From CAYYYP01 sp964475985 (GTDB lineage Bacteria; Bdellovibrionota; UBA1018; CAYHWW01), in NCBI GenBank assembly GCA_964475985.1, contig CAYYYP010000039.1, forward strand, positions 1 through 34,094: 34,094 nt of DNA, written 5' to 3'. A program made the position numbers and the translations under genes. Each line of letters opens with the position of its first letter. Position 1 is the stretch's first letter. Below, piece after piece: positions 15,532 to 24,020 of this stretch. The notes beneath the pieces are model-generated. The model was not told where the DNA came from, ran no database searches, and saw only the letters and a list, made by a program, of their open reading frames with translations.

Positions 15532-16071
15532 TTATTTTGGGGCGCGTACCTTCAAAAGGAGCGCCTCAACTTCTTGCCGGGCGGCGAGCAGACAATTCCG
15601 TACATTTTGCGCCCTAGCTTGGGCGTCCCTAAACGCAGGCAATGATTCAGGAGAGGAACCTGCCATTTGTGGACTGGTCGTTTCTTCCACTTGCTGGAAG
15701 CCTTGGGAAGTAGGGCCTTTTTCGGTATCGGTATGCGCTAAGGCCAATTCCGATTCTGATTCAAATTTTCCATCATTTCTACTTTGGGCTTTTACGTCCC
15801 GAATGATTTTTTTAGCACCCTCAATGGAGTAATTCTGCTCATGCAAAAGCCTGCGAATCATCAAAAGGGATTCCACGTCTTCTCGACGGTAAAGCCTCCG
15901 TTTGGTCGAAGTTTTAAAGGGACGTAAACATCGGAACTGCGACTCCCAATAACGAATGATGTGCGGCTTTACGCCCAGAAGTCGCGAAACATGCCCGACG
16001 GAGTAATAATATTTCTGATCCAGATCAAGCCCGTGATCAACTCCGGCAAACGCCAACGCGCTCTCCCTCAT
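15532..16071 (-). CDS. MerR-family transcriptional regulator
   Basis: DNA-binding regulator of 179 residues. Residues about 22-90 form a MerR-type winged helix-turn-helix (YSVGHVSRLLGVKPHIIRYW, then RRLYRREDVESLLMIRRLLHE). The C-terminal half is low-complexity and acidic, with a final helix, and has no recognisable effector-binding domain or metal-binding cysteines. A short MerR-like protein directly downstream of ihfA is a common arrangement in proteobacteria. The ATG overlaps the ihfA stop by 4 nt (ATGA), so the two are translationally coupled. Confidence 0.88.
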   Translation of the reverse strand: MRESALAFAGVDHGLDLDQKYYYSVGHVSRLLGVKPHIIRYWESQFRCLRPFKTSTKRRLYRREDVESLLMIRRLLHEQNYSIEGAKKIIRDVKAQSRNDGKFESESELALAHTDTEKGPTSQGFQQVEETTSPQMAGSSPESLPAFRDAQARAQNVRNCLLAARQEVEALLLKVRAPK

Positions 16072-16400
16072 TCTTCTGAACCGTCATCAGCTTCCCGGTC
16101 TTTAGCGGAGACCGTTTCCCCATTCACTTCTGATCGCAAAACTTGGGAAGGCTTGAAGGTCAGCACCCGGCGGGCTTCAATTTGGATGGAATCGCCGGTT
16201 TGCGGATTTCGCCCGCGGCGCTCACGTTTGTCCCGAACCACAAAATTTCCAAAGCCGCTAAGTTTAATCTTTTCGCCCTTGGCGAGAGTTTCTTTCAGAG
16301 TGTCAAAAACCATTTCTACAAATTCCGCTGCTTCCTTCTTTGAGAACCCGACTCGCTCATGAAGTGCATCCACAATTTCAGCCTTGGTTATGGTTTTCAC
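16068..16400 (-). CDS. ihfA: Integration host factor alpha subunit (HU/IHF family)
   Basis: Sequence-specific DNA-bending protein that partners with IHF-beta in nucleoid structure, recombination and transcription. The 110-residue chain fits IHF-alpha with a short acidic extension (AKDREADDGSEE). Signatures are TKAEIVDALHERVGFSKKEA, KLSGFGNFVVRDK, and RRGRNPQTGDSI, which carries the arm proline that intercalates into DNA. The start is GTG at 16400, preceded by GGAGGGGAG. It follows pheT, as in many proteobacteria, but has its own likely promoter. Confidence 0.93.
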   Translation of the reverse strand: MKTITKAEIVDALHERVGFSKKEAAEFVEMVFDTLKETLAKGEKIKLSGFGNFVVRDKRERRGRNPQTGDSIQIEARRVLTFKPSQVLRSEVNGETVSAKDREADDGSEE

Positions 16401-16433
16401 AGAATTGAATCTCCCCTCCGACTACCTGTCTCT

Positions 16434-16463
16434 ATTGTAGGCAGAGGAAATGAAATTCTCCAA
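16434..16463 (-). promoter_or_regulatory. Probable promoter of ihfA-merR
   Basis: On the minus strand, TTGGAG (16458-16463) and TACAAT (16434-16439, 5 of 6 consensus) are 18 nt apart in the pheT-ihfA gap. The start would be near 16427. This would let ihfA be expressed independently of pheST. Confidence 0.45.
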
Positions 16464-16490
16464 ATTAAAAACATTTAATGCGTCGCATCG

Positions 16491-19007
16491 CTAAGTGGTA
16501 CGGAGCTTCACCCCAAGTTCCGCATCGAGTCCCCGCAAAATTTTTGCACTTGCGGCTTCAATTTCGGATTCTTCCAAAGTACGATTCGCATCCGCAAAAA
16601 AGAGGGATACCGAAAGGCTTCGCATGCCGTTAGGGATCTTTTCCCCCGCATAAACATCGACTATTTGTAGTCCTTCAATGAAGGGCTTTCCGTGCTTCTG
16701 GATGGTAGAAATGACTTTTTCGGCAAACACATCCTTGGGTACGATGAAGGAAAAATCCCTAGGCACCTTGGGAAATTTGGAGGGAACGCTGGCCTTGCGT
16801 TCACCCTTCACCATTTCAAAAATACGATCCAAGGAAATTTCTACGGCATAAAGCGGCTGGCGCAATTTTTCTGCTTGCTCCCGAACCGGGTGAATCCGCC
16901 CCAGAGTACCGCAGGGGCCTCTACCGAGAACCGTTGTAACGCACTGATACGGGTGAAACCGGGTGTCCGCGGTAGAAGCCGCAGTAGGCGCCTGGAACCT
17001 GAGGCCCCTTACGTTTAACGATTCCAGTAATCCTTCAAGTACGCCCTTCATGGAATAAAAATCAAAGGCGTCATCGTTTGATTTTAACGCCGAGGAAAAG
17101 TTTCGGCCCGTAGCCATAATGGCTAAACGCCATTCTTCCCGCACACCTTGCTCACAGCTTTCATCCCTTAGAAACACGGGCCTGATTTCGAATAGTCTGA
17201 CTTCCGTTTCCTGATGCCGCCATGCAAACAGTACATTCTCAAAAAGCCCTGATAGCAAAGACGTGCGTAGACTTTGAAACTCCTCCGATAACGGGTTTTT
17301 AAGCGAAACGATGGCGGAATCTTCCTGCGCATTGGATGCCCATTTTTGCACTACCGGATGGGAGGCAAATGCAAAATTGATGCACTCATGAAACCCTTGA
17401 GAACTCAGAAATTCCCTTACCTTATTGGTAAGCGAGGCACGCTTAGCCTGCAGGGTTTCCGTAACTTCGCGTTGGGGCTTTACATTCATGGGTAATCTAG
17501 CCACCACGTGATCAAAACCTATGACCCGGAGGATTTCTTCCGCTAGGTCTTCGGGGTTTTGCACATCGGGCCGGAAACTCAAAGGCTTTACCTGAAGCAA
17601 ACTATCCCCACCGGCCTGAGTTGTTGAAATTTCTAAGAATCCAACCTTGTTCAATGCTGCAGTCACTTCTTCAACGGACAGGTTTACGCCCAACAATTTT
17701 TGAAGGCGGCTTAGAAACAATGGAATGCTTTTCACTTCCTGCGAACTGGCTACGGAAGCACCGCAGGAAACCGGGCCGGCCGTCAATTTGGCTCCCGCTA
17801 ATTGCTGAAATAGTTCAACCGCCCGGTGGGCTCCCCGCAAAACGGCCTGGGGGTCAATCATGCGTTCAAAACGATGACTTGCTTCAGAGTGTTTCTGAAA
17901 CTTTCGCGCCGTCTGGCGCACCACGGACGCATCAAACTGTGCCGCTTCCAAAAAGACCGTCTTTGTTGTGGCGCTGACTTCGGAGTCAAGTCCACCCATC
18001 ACGCCAGCCAAAGCTACGGGTAAGGCGCCGTCGGTGATTAAGAGTTCGCTACCCTGACATTCAATTTGGGTGTCATCCAAAAGCTTAAATTTTTCCTCGG
18101 GCACCGCATTTCTTACTTTGATTTCAAGGTTAGGAAATCCCGTCAATTTTTCCGCATCAAACGCATGCAGCGGAGTACCCCACTCCAACATCACGTAATT
18201 TGTTAAATCTACCACGTTGCTAATGGAGCGTTGGCCCATGGCCTCAAGGCGTTTTACTAACCACGCGGGCGATGGCCCGACCTTTACTCCCTCTAAAAGG
18301 AAGCCGTGATACTGAAGACAAAGTTTTTCATCTGCAATCTGAATGGATTTTATTTTAACGCTAGAAGCGGCCGAATCCTTAGCGATCCCGGGTTTAAAAG
18401 TTGGAAATTTTTTATCAAGCGCACTGCCAAGGGAAAAATCCCAGGGCTGATTTAAAATCGAGGCAAGCTCACGCGCAACGCCTACGATGGAAAGTGCATC
18501 GCCCCGATTTGGGGTTACGTTGATTTCAAATACGACATCATCACGACCCAGAAAAGTTGCGGCAGGCACTCCAAGGGGTGTGTCACTTGGCAAAATCATA
18601 ATGCCAGGACTCTCGGTCGCTAGGCCAAGTTCTACTTCAGAGCAAAGCATGCCAAAGGATTTAACGCCGCGAATTTCGCTCGCGATAATTTTCATCCCAT
18701 TAGGCAAATGCGCGCCCTCTTTGGAAAGGATGACTTTATCCCCTGTTTTGAAATTCTGCGCGCCGCATACAATTTGGTAATTCTTTGCACCATCACTCAC
18801 CTGACATAGAGAAAGTTTCGTCGCGTCAGGATGTTGATTTTTTTCCACCACCTGTGCGGTAACTACATTTGCAAAACCCTGAGCCAGGTTTTGCACTCCC
18901 TCAACTTCCAGCCCACGCATGGTCAGCTTATGTAGAATTTCTGAGAGATTTTCTCGCAAAGGAGTGACATCAATAAAATCGCTTAACCAAGCTAGACTCA
19001 CCTTCAT
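16491..19007 (-). CDS. pheT: Phenylalanine--tRNA ligase beta subunit
   Basis: Beta subunit of the alpha2-beta2 cytoplasmic PheRS that charges tRNA-Phe. At 838 residues it is a full bacterial-type chain. It has an N-terminal tRNA-binding fold (about 40-150, VVEKNQHPDATKLSLCQVSD), the B3/B4 editing region (about 215-390, HAFDAEKL and LITDGALPVALAGVMGGLDS), the B5 domain (about 415-490), the catalytic-like core, and a C-terminal anticodon-binding ferredoxin-like domain (KFPKVPRDFSFIVPKDVF). The ATG overlaps the pheS stop by 4 nt, giving coupled synthesis of the two subunits. Confidence 0.97.
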   Translation of the reverse strand: MKVSLAWLSDFIDVTPLRENLSEILHKLTMRGLEVEGVQNLAQGFANVVTAQVVEKNQHPDATKLSLCQVSDGAKNYQIVCGAQNFKTGDKVILSKEGAHLPNGMKIIASEIRGVKSFGMLCSEVELGLATESPGIMILPSDTPLGVPAATFLGRDDVVFEINVTPNRGDALSIVGVARELASILNQPWDFSLGSALDKKFPTFKPGIAKDSAASSVKIKSIQIADEKLCLQYHGFLLEGVKVGPSPAWLVKRLEAMGQRSISNVVDLTNYVMLEWGTPLHAFDAEKLTGFPNLEIKVRNAVPEEKFKLLDDTQIECQGSELLITDGALPVALAGVMGGLDSEVSATTKTVFLEAAQFDASVVRQTARKFQKHSEASHRFERMIDPQAVLRGAHRAVELFQQLAGAKLTAGPVSCGASVASSQEVKSIPLFLSRLQKLLGVNLSVEEVTAALNKVGFLEISTTQAGGDSLLQVKPLSFRPDVQNPEDLAEEILRVIGFDHVVARLPMNVKPQREVTETLQAKRASLTNKVREFLSSQGFHECINFAFASHPVVQKWASNAQEDSAIVSLKNPLSEEFQSLRTSLLSGLFENVLFAWRHQETEVRLFEIRPVFLRDESCEQGVREEWRLAIMATGRNFSSALKSNDDAFDFYSMKGVLEGLLESLNVRGLRFQAPTAASTADTRFHPYQCVTTVLGRGPCGTLGRIHPVREQAEKLRQPLYAVEISLDRIFEMVKGERKASVPSKFPKVPRDFSFIVPKDVFAEKVISTIQKHGKPFIEGLQIVDVYAGEKIPNGMRSLSVSLFFADANRTLEESEIEAASAKILRGLDAELGVKLRTT

Positions 19008-20074
19008 GACAACACTCCTGCGAACTGCCTTAAAAATCTAACGTCATTTTCAAAAATCATACGAAGATCTGGGATTTGATACTTAAGCATGGCGATGCGC
19101 TCAACCCCCATGCCGAACGCAAATCCTGATACGGCGTCTGGGTCATATTCCACCGCCCGAAATACTTTCGGGTGCACCATCCCTGCGCCAAGGATTTCAA
19201 GCCAGCCTGTATCTTTACAAACCCGGCACCCCTTGCCCTTGCATTGAATGCAAGTGACGTCCATTTCGGCTCCTGGTTCTACGAAGGGAAAATAACTTGG
19301 TCTCAGCCTAATCTGCGTTTTAGGGCCAAACATTTCCCGGGCAAAAAACTCAAGGCAGCCTTTCAAATGAGCAAAGCTGATGTCTTTATCAACGCATAGG
19401 CCCTCCACCTGGTGAAACATCGGTGTGTGCGTCAAATCATAATCGCTTCGGTAAACGGCCCCCGGTGAAAGAATGCGCAAGGGAGGCTTTTGCTTCAACA
19501 TAGTGCGCACCTGAACGGGTGAAGTTTGGGTTCTGAGCAAACTACCCCAAGGCAAAGAAAAGGTGTCCTGCATATCCCGCGCAGGATGGTCGGCCGGAAT
19601 ATTCAAAGCTTCAAAATTATGAAACTCCGTTTCCACTTCTGGCCCCTGGGAAAGTTCAAACCCTAGCCTGCCAAAAATTTCAGAAATTTCCTGAATGATG
19701 CGGGAGATGGGATGAATCGAACCGCTAGGCACTTGGCGCGCGGGCAAACTCCAATCAATGCGGTCGTTCTCTAATCGTTCCTGCATGAGTTTTGTTTCAA
19801 ACTCGTTTTTTCGCTTAAGGAGCTTCTCTTCCAGGCGGGCCTTCACTTCATTGGCTTTAGCGCCAACGGCCGGCCGGTCCTGAGGGCTGACATCCTTTAA
19901 TCCCCGCAAAATCAGGCTTAAATTCCCTTTTTTTGAAAGAAACTCGAGGTCAAACTTTTCCAGTCCCGAAAGATCGGTGACTTGACTTAAATTTTCAGAA
20001 GCCCTCGTTTCAAGATCCGTCAGTTGGGAAAAAAGATCGACGCCGGGGCCGGTGTTTTCTTTAGATGAACTCAT
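19004..20074 (-). CDS. pheS: Phenylalanine--tRNA ligase alpha subunit
   Basis: Catalytic subunit of PheRS, a class II synthetase, at 356 residues. An N-terminal coiled coil (about 15-110, including FLSKKGNLSLILRGLKDVSP) is followed by the catalytic domain: HNFEALNIPADHPARDMQDT, TSPVQVRTML, VEGLCVDKDISFAHLKG, then the Cys-bearing CIQCKGKGCRVCKDTGW, and motif 3 FGMGVERIAMLKY. The ATG at 20074 has no good Shine-Dalgarno and lies in a potential 7-bp hairpin. It is separated from rplT by a strong terminator, so expression requires read-through or a promoter within the 95-nt gap. Confidence 0.97.
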   Translation of the reverse strand: MSSSKENTGPGVDLFSQLTDLETRASENLSQVTDLSGLEKFDLEFLSKKGNLSLILRGLKDVSPQDRPAVGAKANEVKARLEEKLLKRKNEFETKLMQERLENDRIDWSLPARQVPSGSIHPISRIIQEISEIFGRLGFELSQGPEVETEFHNFEALNIPADHPARDMQDTFSLPWGSLLRTQTSPVQVRTMLKQKPPLRILSPGAVYRSDYDLTHTPMFHQVEGLCVDKDISFAHLKGCLEFFAREMFGPKTQIRLRPSYFPFVEPGAEMDVTCIQCKGKGCRVCKDTGWLEILGAGMVHPKVFRAVEYDPDAVSGFAFGMGVERIAMLKYQIPDLRMIFENDVRFLRQFAGVLS

Positions 20075-20172
20075 ATCTTTTTATGAGTAATTCAAAGGCG
20101 TGACATAGTCGATGGGTATCCGCCGAGTTCTAAATCGGGCCGCCCGCCAGGCCCAAATGGTTAACCTAAAAT

Positions 20173-20206
20173 AAAAAAGGGCGCCCCCGTGAGGAGACGC
20201 CCTTTT
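20173..20206 (-). terminator. Rho-independent terminator after rplT
   Basis: On the minus strand, GGGCGTCTCC and GGGGGCGCCC (20179-20202) form a 10-bp stem with a TCAC loop and two G-U pairs, followed by six T (20173-20178). On the plus strand the same stem is followed by four T. It ends the infC-rpmI-rplT transcript and separates it from pheST. Confidence 0.9.
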
Positions 20207-20229
20207 AAACTGAAAATATTTAAACGGAA

Positions 20230-20580
20230 CTAAGCTTTGATGGCGGTTTCAACAACCGTTGCAAACGCTTTAGGATCCATGACTGCGAGATCGGCCAAAA
20301 TCTTACGATCTAAAGCGATTTTTGCAGTTTTAAGTTTGTTGATAAGAGTGCTGTAGTTGATACCGAAGGCATCACAGGCAGCACCGATGCGGGAGATCCA
20401 AAGACCACGCATGTCACGTTTTCTAAGACGGCGGCCGACATAAGCATAAATGCTGGAACGGTCCACTGCTTCTGATCCACGACGGATCGTATTTTTTGAC
20501 CTGAATTTAAAACCTTCAGCCCGGTCTAGAACCTTTTTACGACGGCGGCGGGCTTTAAACCCTCGTTTTGCGCGTGCCAT
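20230..20580 (-). CDS. rplT: 50S ribosomal protein L20
   Basis: Large-subunit assembly protein that binds 23S rRNA and in enterobacteria also represses its own operon by binding the rpmI leader. The 116-residue length and basic N-terminus (FKARRRRKKVLDRAEGF) are typical, as are YAYVGRRLRKRDMRGLWISR and GINYSTLINKLKTA. It lies 44 nt after rpmI, in the conserved infC-rpmI-rplT order. Confidence 0.98.
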   Translation of the reverse strand: MARAKRGFKARRRRKKVLDRAEGFKFRSKNTIRRGSEAVDRSSIYAYVGRRLRKRDMRGLWISRIGAACDAFGINYSTLINKLKTAKIALDRKILADLAVMDPKAFATVVETAIKA

Positions 20581-20624
20581 TTCTCAAATCTCCCTTTTTA
20601 TCAATTCTGAAAAAACTAAAACGC

Positions 20625-20825
20625 CTAGAAAGCGTAAGGTAACATTGCTTTCACATGTCCAACAAAGGACTCATGAACGTAAGCACCTTGACGCAAATGA
20701 AGCTTTCTCTTGGGGCCTTTTTTAGTCAGAATGTGGCGTAAGCCTGATTGCTTAAACTTAACTTTGCCAGTTTTCGTTACTCTAAAACGCTTCGCTGCTG
20801 ATTTTTTCGACTTCATTTTTGGCAT
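20625..20825 (-). CDS. rpmI: 50S ribosomal protein L35
   Basis: Small basic ribosomal protein of 66 residues, MPKMKSKKSAAKRFRVTKTG at the N-terminus and SGLRHILTKKGPKRKLHLR in the middle, which is diagnostic. It sits between infC and rplT as in most bacteria. Confidence 0.98.
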   Translation of the reverse strand: MPKMKSKKSAAKRFRVTKTGKVKFKQSGLRHILTKKGPKRKLHLRQGAYVHESFVGHVKAMLPYAF

Positions 20826-20866
20826 AATGCGTTTCCTTCTACTTCAACTTACCTTAATTTTCCTAG

Positions 20867-21403
20867 TTATTTTTGCGCACCGGGCGTCAGAATTAACATC
20901 AATCTTTTTCCCTCTAGTTTTGGGGGAGATTCCGCAGCACCTAGATCCCGAACCGCGTCAATAACGCGGTTCAAAAGCCTATGGCCTTGATCTACGTAGG
21001 AGATTTCTCGGCCCCGAAACAGAACCGAAACCTTAGCTTTATCGCCCTCTTCCAAAAAGCGGCGGATATTATTCGTTTTCACCAATAGGTCATGATCTTC
21101 AATGGTGGGACGAAGCTGGACTTCCTTCACTTGCACAACAATCTGCTTTTTCTTAGCTTCTTGAACTTTCTTTTTCTTTTCGTATTTAAACTTGCCGTAA
21201 TCTACGATTTTACAGACGGGAGGCTCAGAATTTGGAGAGATCTCAAGAAGGTCAAGCCCTCTCTCCTTTGCCATTTTTACTGCATCGGGGACGGTGTAAA
21301 CCCCTAGCATTTCACCCGCTTCGTTGATGACCCTGACTTCTTTAGCTCGGATCAGTTCATTTACTCTTACTAAGTCTTTCTTGGGATGTTGTGGTGCAGC
21401 GAT
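20867..21403 (-). CDS. infC: Translation initiation factor IF-3 (ATC start codon)
   Basis: IF-3 binds the 30S subunit, prevents premature 50S joining and checks the start codon. The first in-frame ATG (21310) would give a truncated protein lacking the conserved N-terminal start. Reading upstream without a stop, the frame continues through RVNELIRAKEVRVINEAGE to an ATC at 21401-21403, preceded 8 nt earlier by a perfect AGGAGG. That gives 178 residues, the normal IF-3 length. AUU/AUC-type starts in infC are the known basis of IF-3 autoregulation in E. coli. Other motifs: GLDLLEISPNSEPPVCKIVD, YGKFKYE, and VSVLFRGREISYVDQGH in the C-terminal domain. Unlike many genomes, thrS is not immediately upstream; nadE is. 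Confidence 0.95.
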   Translation of the reverse strand: MAAPQHPKKDLVRVNELIRAKEVRVINEAGEMLGVYTVPDAVKMAKERGLDLLEISPNSEPPVCKIVDYGKFKYEKKKKVQEAKKKQIVVQVKEVQLRPTIEDHDLLVKTNNIRRFLEEGDKAKVSVLFRGREISYVDQGHRLLNRVIDAVRDLGAAESPPKLEGKRLMLILTPGAQK

Positions 21404-21411
21404 CGGAAAAT

Positions 21412-21417
21412 CCTCCT
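21412..21417 (-). promoter_or_regulatory. Shine-Dalgarno of infC
   Basis: Perfect AGGAGG on the minus strand, 8 nt before the ATC at 21403. It fixes the non-canonical start, because no ATG, GTG or TTG lies at a usable distance in frame. Confidence 0.85.
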
Positions 21418-21456
21418 AAATAGGTTTATATGAGTGCCATAGCGGCGCTTTCACCG

Positions 21457-21486
21457 ATAACACAATAGACTTTAGGATTAACACAA
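21457..21486 (-). promoter_or_regulatory. Possible promoter of infC-rpmI-rplT
   Basis: On the minus strand, TTGTGT (21481-21486) and TGTTAT (21457-21462) are 18 nt apart. The match is weak, but it is the best pair in the nadE-infC gap. Confidence 0.25.
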
Positions 21487-21526
21487 GGAATTTAAGCAGG
21501 CAATTTGATCATCGGGCAGCCGCGAC

Positions 21527-23488
21527 CTAGAAATTCAGTTTCACCACCGGCATACGCCTACCCATACCAAAGGCCCGGGGCGTGACTTTCACCACGGGAG
21601 CCGCCTGACGCCGCTTAAATTCAGATTTGTAAATGAGGTTTAAGACTGTATCTAAAAGCCGTTCTTCATTTTTGAACCAGGCATGGCCTTGTTTTAAGGT
21701 GAGCTGCAGATGCGCCTGTCCCCTTATGGCTGGAACTTCAGATTTTTCCCAAAGTGATTTGAGATGAGGCAGTAACTCTTCCCGCAGCTCCTCCTTGCCC
21801 CATCGCCATTCAATTTGGGCCTGGAGCATGGGGTCCAGTAATTCATAGGGTGGAAGAGAGTCCTGATCCGTCTGGCCTTCCTTAAGTTCTGCACTGGGTG
21901 GTTTCACAAGGGTCGAATGAGGAATCACTTCAGAGTCTTTATTTATAAAATGAGCAAGCTCAAAAACCCATGTTTTATAGACGTCACCTAATGGGGCGAG
22001 TGCACCACACATATCCCCGTAAATAGTGCAGTACCCCACCGCTAGTTCAGATTTGTTTCCGGTGGTAAGCAGAAGGGAACCTTCCTGATTAGAAAGCCCC
22101 ATGAGTAAAAGGCCCCGCAACCTGGCTTGGAGATTCTCCTGGGCTAAATTCATGGCAGCCTCGGTTGAGACATCGGAGAAACGTTTAAGCTCAAGAAGCG
22201 CTGTAGTGTATACCATTTTAATTGGCATTGAATCGTGCACAATATTTAAGTTTTTGGCGAGTGATTGGGCGTCAGCAATGCTGTGGCTTGATGAAAATTT
22301 TGAGGGCAAAGAAATGCCTGTCACATTTTCTGGACCAAGCGCCCGAGCGGCAAGCGCCGCCACTACGGCCGAATCGATTCCCCCGGACAATCCCAGGACG
22401 GCTTTAGTAAAACCAGTTTTGTGGAAATAATCACGGATGCCTAGCACTAGGGCGTCGTGCAAAAGTTGAAGGTGAATTTCATTTAAAGGCGTAACTCCCA
22501 CCAGCGGCGCCGGAAATTTGGCGGCGGCCTTTTTTGGGGTGCCTACCGGATCGGGATTCCTGAACTCGAGGGATTTTTTCGTAAAACTTTTACCGAGGGA
22601 AGCTTTAGGAATTTTTATTTCTTCAAGGCATTCTTCGCGCAGGGTTTCAGTTTTAAAATCAAACGTAACGATGCTTAAGACTTCTTCAAAAGAAGGTAAC
22701 CGCAAAAGGGATTCACCCTGACTTCCCACGATCCGGCTGTCTCCGTCAAAAACAAGCTCGTCATTTACCCCAACGGCGTTAACGTAAATAAGAGGGCTGC
22801 CGGTGCGTTTAGCAAAACCGCCCAAAAGGTCTCCTCGCTTGTCCTGTTTAAAAAGCTCAAAGGGTGATGCGCTGGTGTTCACGCAAAGATCCGAACCTTT
22901 CAGCGCTAACGCAGGGTCTTGATGCGCCATATAAAGAATTCTTCCTTCGTGCAGGTCACAATACCAAGCATCTTCACAAACGGAAAAACCTAGATTGAAT
23001 TCTTCGGAATTAAACTTAGTTTGCCACTGACTCTGCTCCGCACTTACGGCAGGGCCCGCTTCAAAATATCTCGCTTCATCAAATACGCTGTAGGTGGGCA
23101 ACAGCTGCTTTCTTTGAATATGGCCCACCTTTCCTTGGTGAATCCCCACGGCAGCATTGTGCACGGCCCTTCCCGAGTTCGCGTCATTGGGCATCATACT
23201 TCCAATGACGACCTTCAGATTGAATTTTTTTAAACTGATCCACTCCAGCAAAAGGCTTAATGCCTTTGCATTGGCATTTCTAAAAGATGGCGACTCAATG
23301 AGGTCAAGGGGTGGATAGGAAGAAAGGCAGAGCTCGGGAAAAACAATGAGTTCAGATTTTTCCTCATGGCTGCGCTCAATGCAATATTTGACCTTGTCAA
23401 GGTTGCCGCTGAAATCCCCGACCCGGGAATTGATTTGGGCTAACGTAATGCGCAGGGGAAGTTTTTCGGAGACTTTTGTTTTAACCAT
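21527..23488 (-). CDS. nadE: NAD+ synthase, glutamine-dependent
   Basis: Last step of NAD synthesis: amidates nicotinate adenine dinucleotide using ammonia released from glutamine. The 653-residue chain has an N-terminal nitrilase-type glutaminase domain (about 10-285) with catalytic triad E52 (FPELCLSSYPP), K126 (QRKQLLPTYSVFDEARYF) and C170 (SVCEDAW). The C-terminal synthetase domain carries the ATP pyrophosphatase loop SGGIDS (367-372) and TTGNKSELAVGYCTIYGDM. It precedes infC on the same strand with a 123-nt gap and no evident terminator. Confidence 0.96.
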   Translation of the reverse strand: MVKTKVSEKLPLRITLAQINSRVGDFSGNLDKVKYCIERSHEEKSELIVFPELCLSSYPPLDLIESPSFRNANAKALSLLLEWISLKKFNLKVVIGSMMPNDANSGRAVHNAAVGIHQGKVGHIQRKQLLPTYSVFDEARYFEAGPAVSAEQSQWQTKFNSEEFNLGFSVCEDAWYCDLHEGRILYMAHQDPALALKGSDLCVNTSASPFELFKQDKRGDLLGGFAKRTGSPLIYVNAVGVNDELVFDGDSRIVGSQGESLLRLPSFEEVLSIVTFDFKTETLREECLEEIKIPKASLGKSFTKKSLEFRNPDPVGTPKKAAAKFPAPLVGVTPLNEIHLQLLHDALVLGIRDYFHKTGFTKAVLGLSGGIDSAVVAALAARALGPENVTGISLPSKFSSSHSIADAQSLAKNLNIVHDSMPIKMVYTTALLELKRFSDVSTEAAMNLAQENLQARLRGLLLMGLSNQEGSLLLTTGNKSELAVGYCTIYGDMCGALAPLGDVYKTWVFELAHFINKDSEVIPHSTLVKPPSAELKEGQTDQDSLPPYELLDPMLQAQIEWRWGKEELREELLPHLKSLWEKSEVPAIRGQAHLQLTLKQGHAWFKNEERLLDTVLNLIYKSEFKRRQAAPVVKVTPRAFGMGRRMPVVKLNF

Positions 23489-23538
23489 TTGAATAAGCTC
23501 TTCTCATTTTGATGCCGCGCTGACTCAATAATTTTTTT

Positions 23539-23544
23539 TATAAT
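23539..23544 (+). promoter_or_regulatory. Possible -10 element upstream of the small secreted protein gene
   Basis: Perfect TATAAT in an A/T-rich stretch of the nadE-23651 divergent gap, about 107 nt before the start codon. No convincing -35 lies 16-18 nt upstream. Confidence 0.25.
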
Positions 23545-23650
23545 CGCATTTTCTAAAAATTATTTTTGCGCATGCTGGATTTCTCTATTTTGCACTGATA
23601 GCCACATCATCTGAGCCTTAAATTTCAAAAAAGGGGGATTTCAACTCATC

Positions 23651-24016
23651 GTGGAAAAAACAAAAATGAAACTAGGATCAACCAAAACATCCAATTCAAA
23701 CCTTAGGAAATCTTCATTTCATTTTTTGATTTGGCCTCTCCTATTTATAATGCTTGCGCCCTTTGCAAAAGCGGAAGGTGAGAACGGTGACGATGGCCGT
23801 CCCGCGTTTAATGATTATGCAAACCCTTCAAGGCCAGCTTACCGCTACGGTGAGCCCATGGGCCGCCGTACCGAAGACGGAATTGATCGCGGGACAGTCA
23901 GCGATGGAGTTTCCCGTGGCGCACAAAGTGACATCGTTCCGGCAGGTGGGCAGCCAGGGCCTTACTTTTTCGACGACGGCTGCCGAGACGCCATGGGTGA
24001 TCCGTTTTTAGGGTAA
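23651..24016 (+). CDS. Small secreted Gly/Asp/Arg-rich protein, unknown function
   Basis: A 121-residue product with a polar N-terminal stretch, a signal peptide (FHFLIWPLLFIMLAPFAKAE) and a mature part of about 77 residues rich in Gly, Asp, Arg and Pro with little predicted secondary structure. One Cys lies near the end (DDGCRDAMGDPF). The start is GTG at 23651, with a GGGGGA site 13 nt before it; ATG at 23666 is equally possible. I do not recognise a family. It stands alone, divergent from nadE and convergent with the SRAP gene. Confidence 0.55.
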   Translation: MEKTKMKLGSTKTSNSNLRKSSFHFLIWPLLFIMLAPFAKAEGENGDDGRPAFNDYANPSRPAYRYGEPMGRRTEDGIDRGTVSDGVSRGAQSDIVPAGGQPGPYFFDDGCRDAMGDPFLG

Positions 24017-24020
24017 ACAA

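Noticed and set aside
15961..16362. Open frame of 133 codons on the plus strand
   Set aside because: Antisense to ihfA and the MerR gene, Ser/Arg-rich, with no start signal.
20089..20229. Phe-rich leader peptide (pheM-like attenuator) before pheS
   Set aside because: No short frame rich in Phe codons precedes the terminator or pheS; the terminator is better explained as the end of the rplT transcript.
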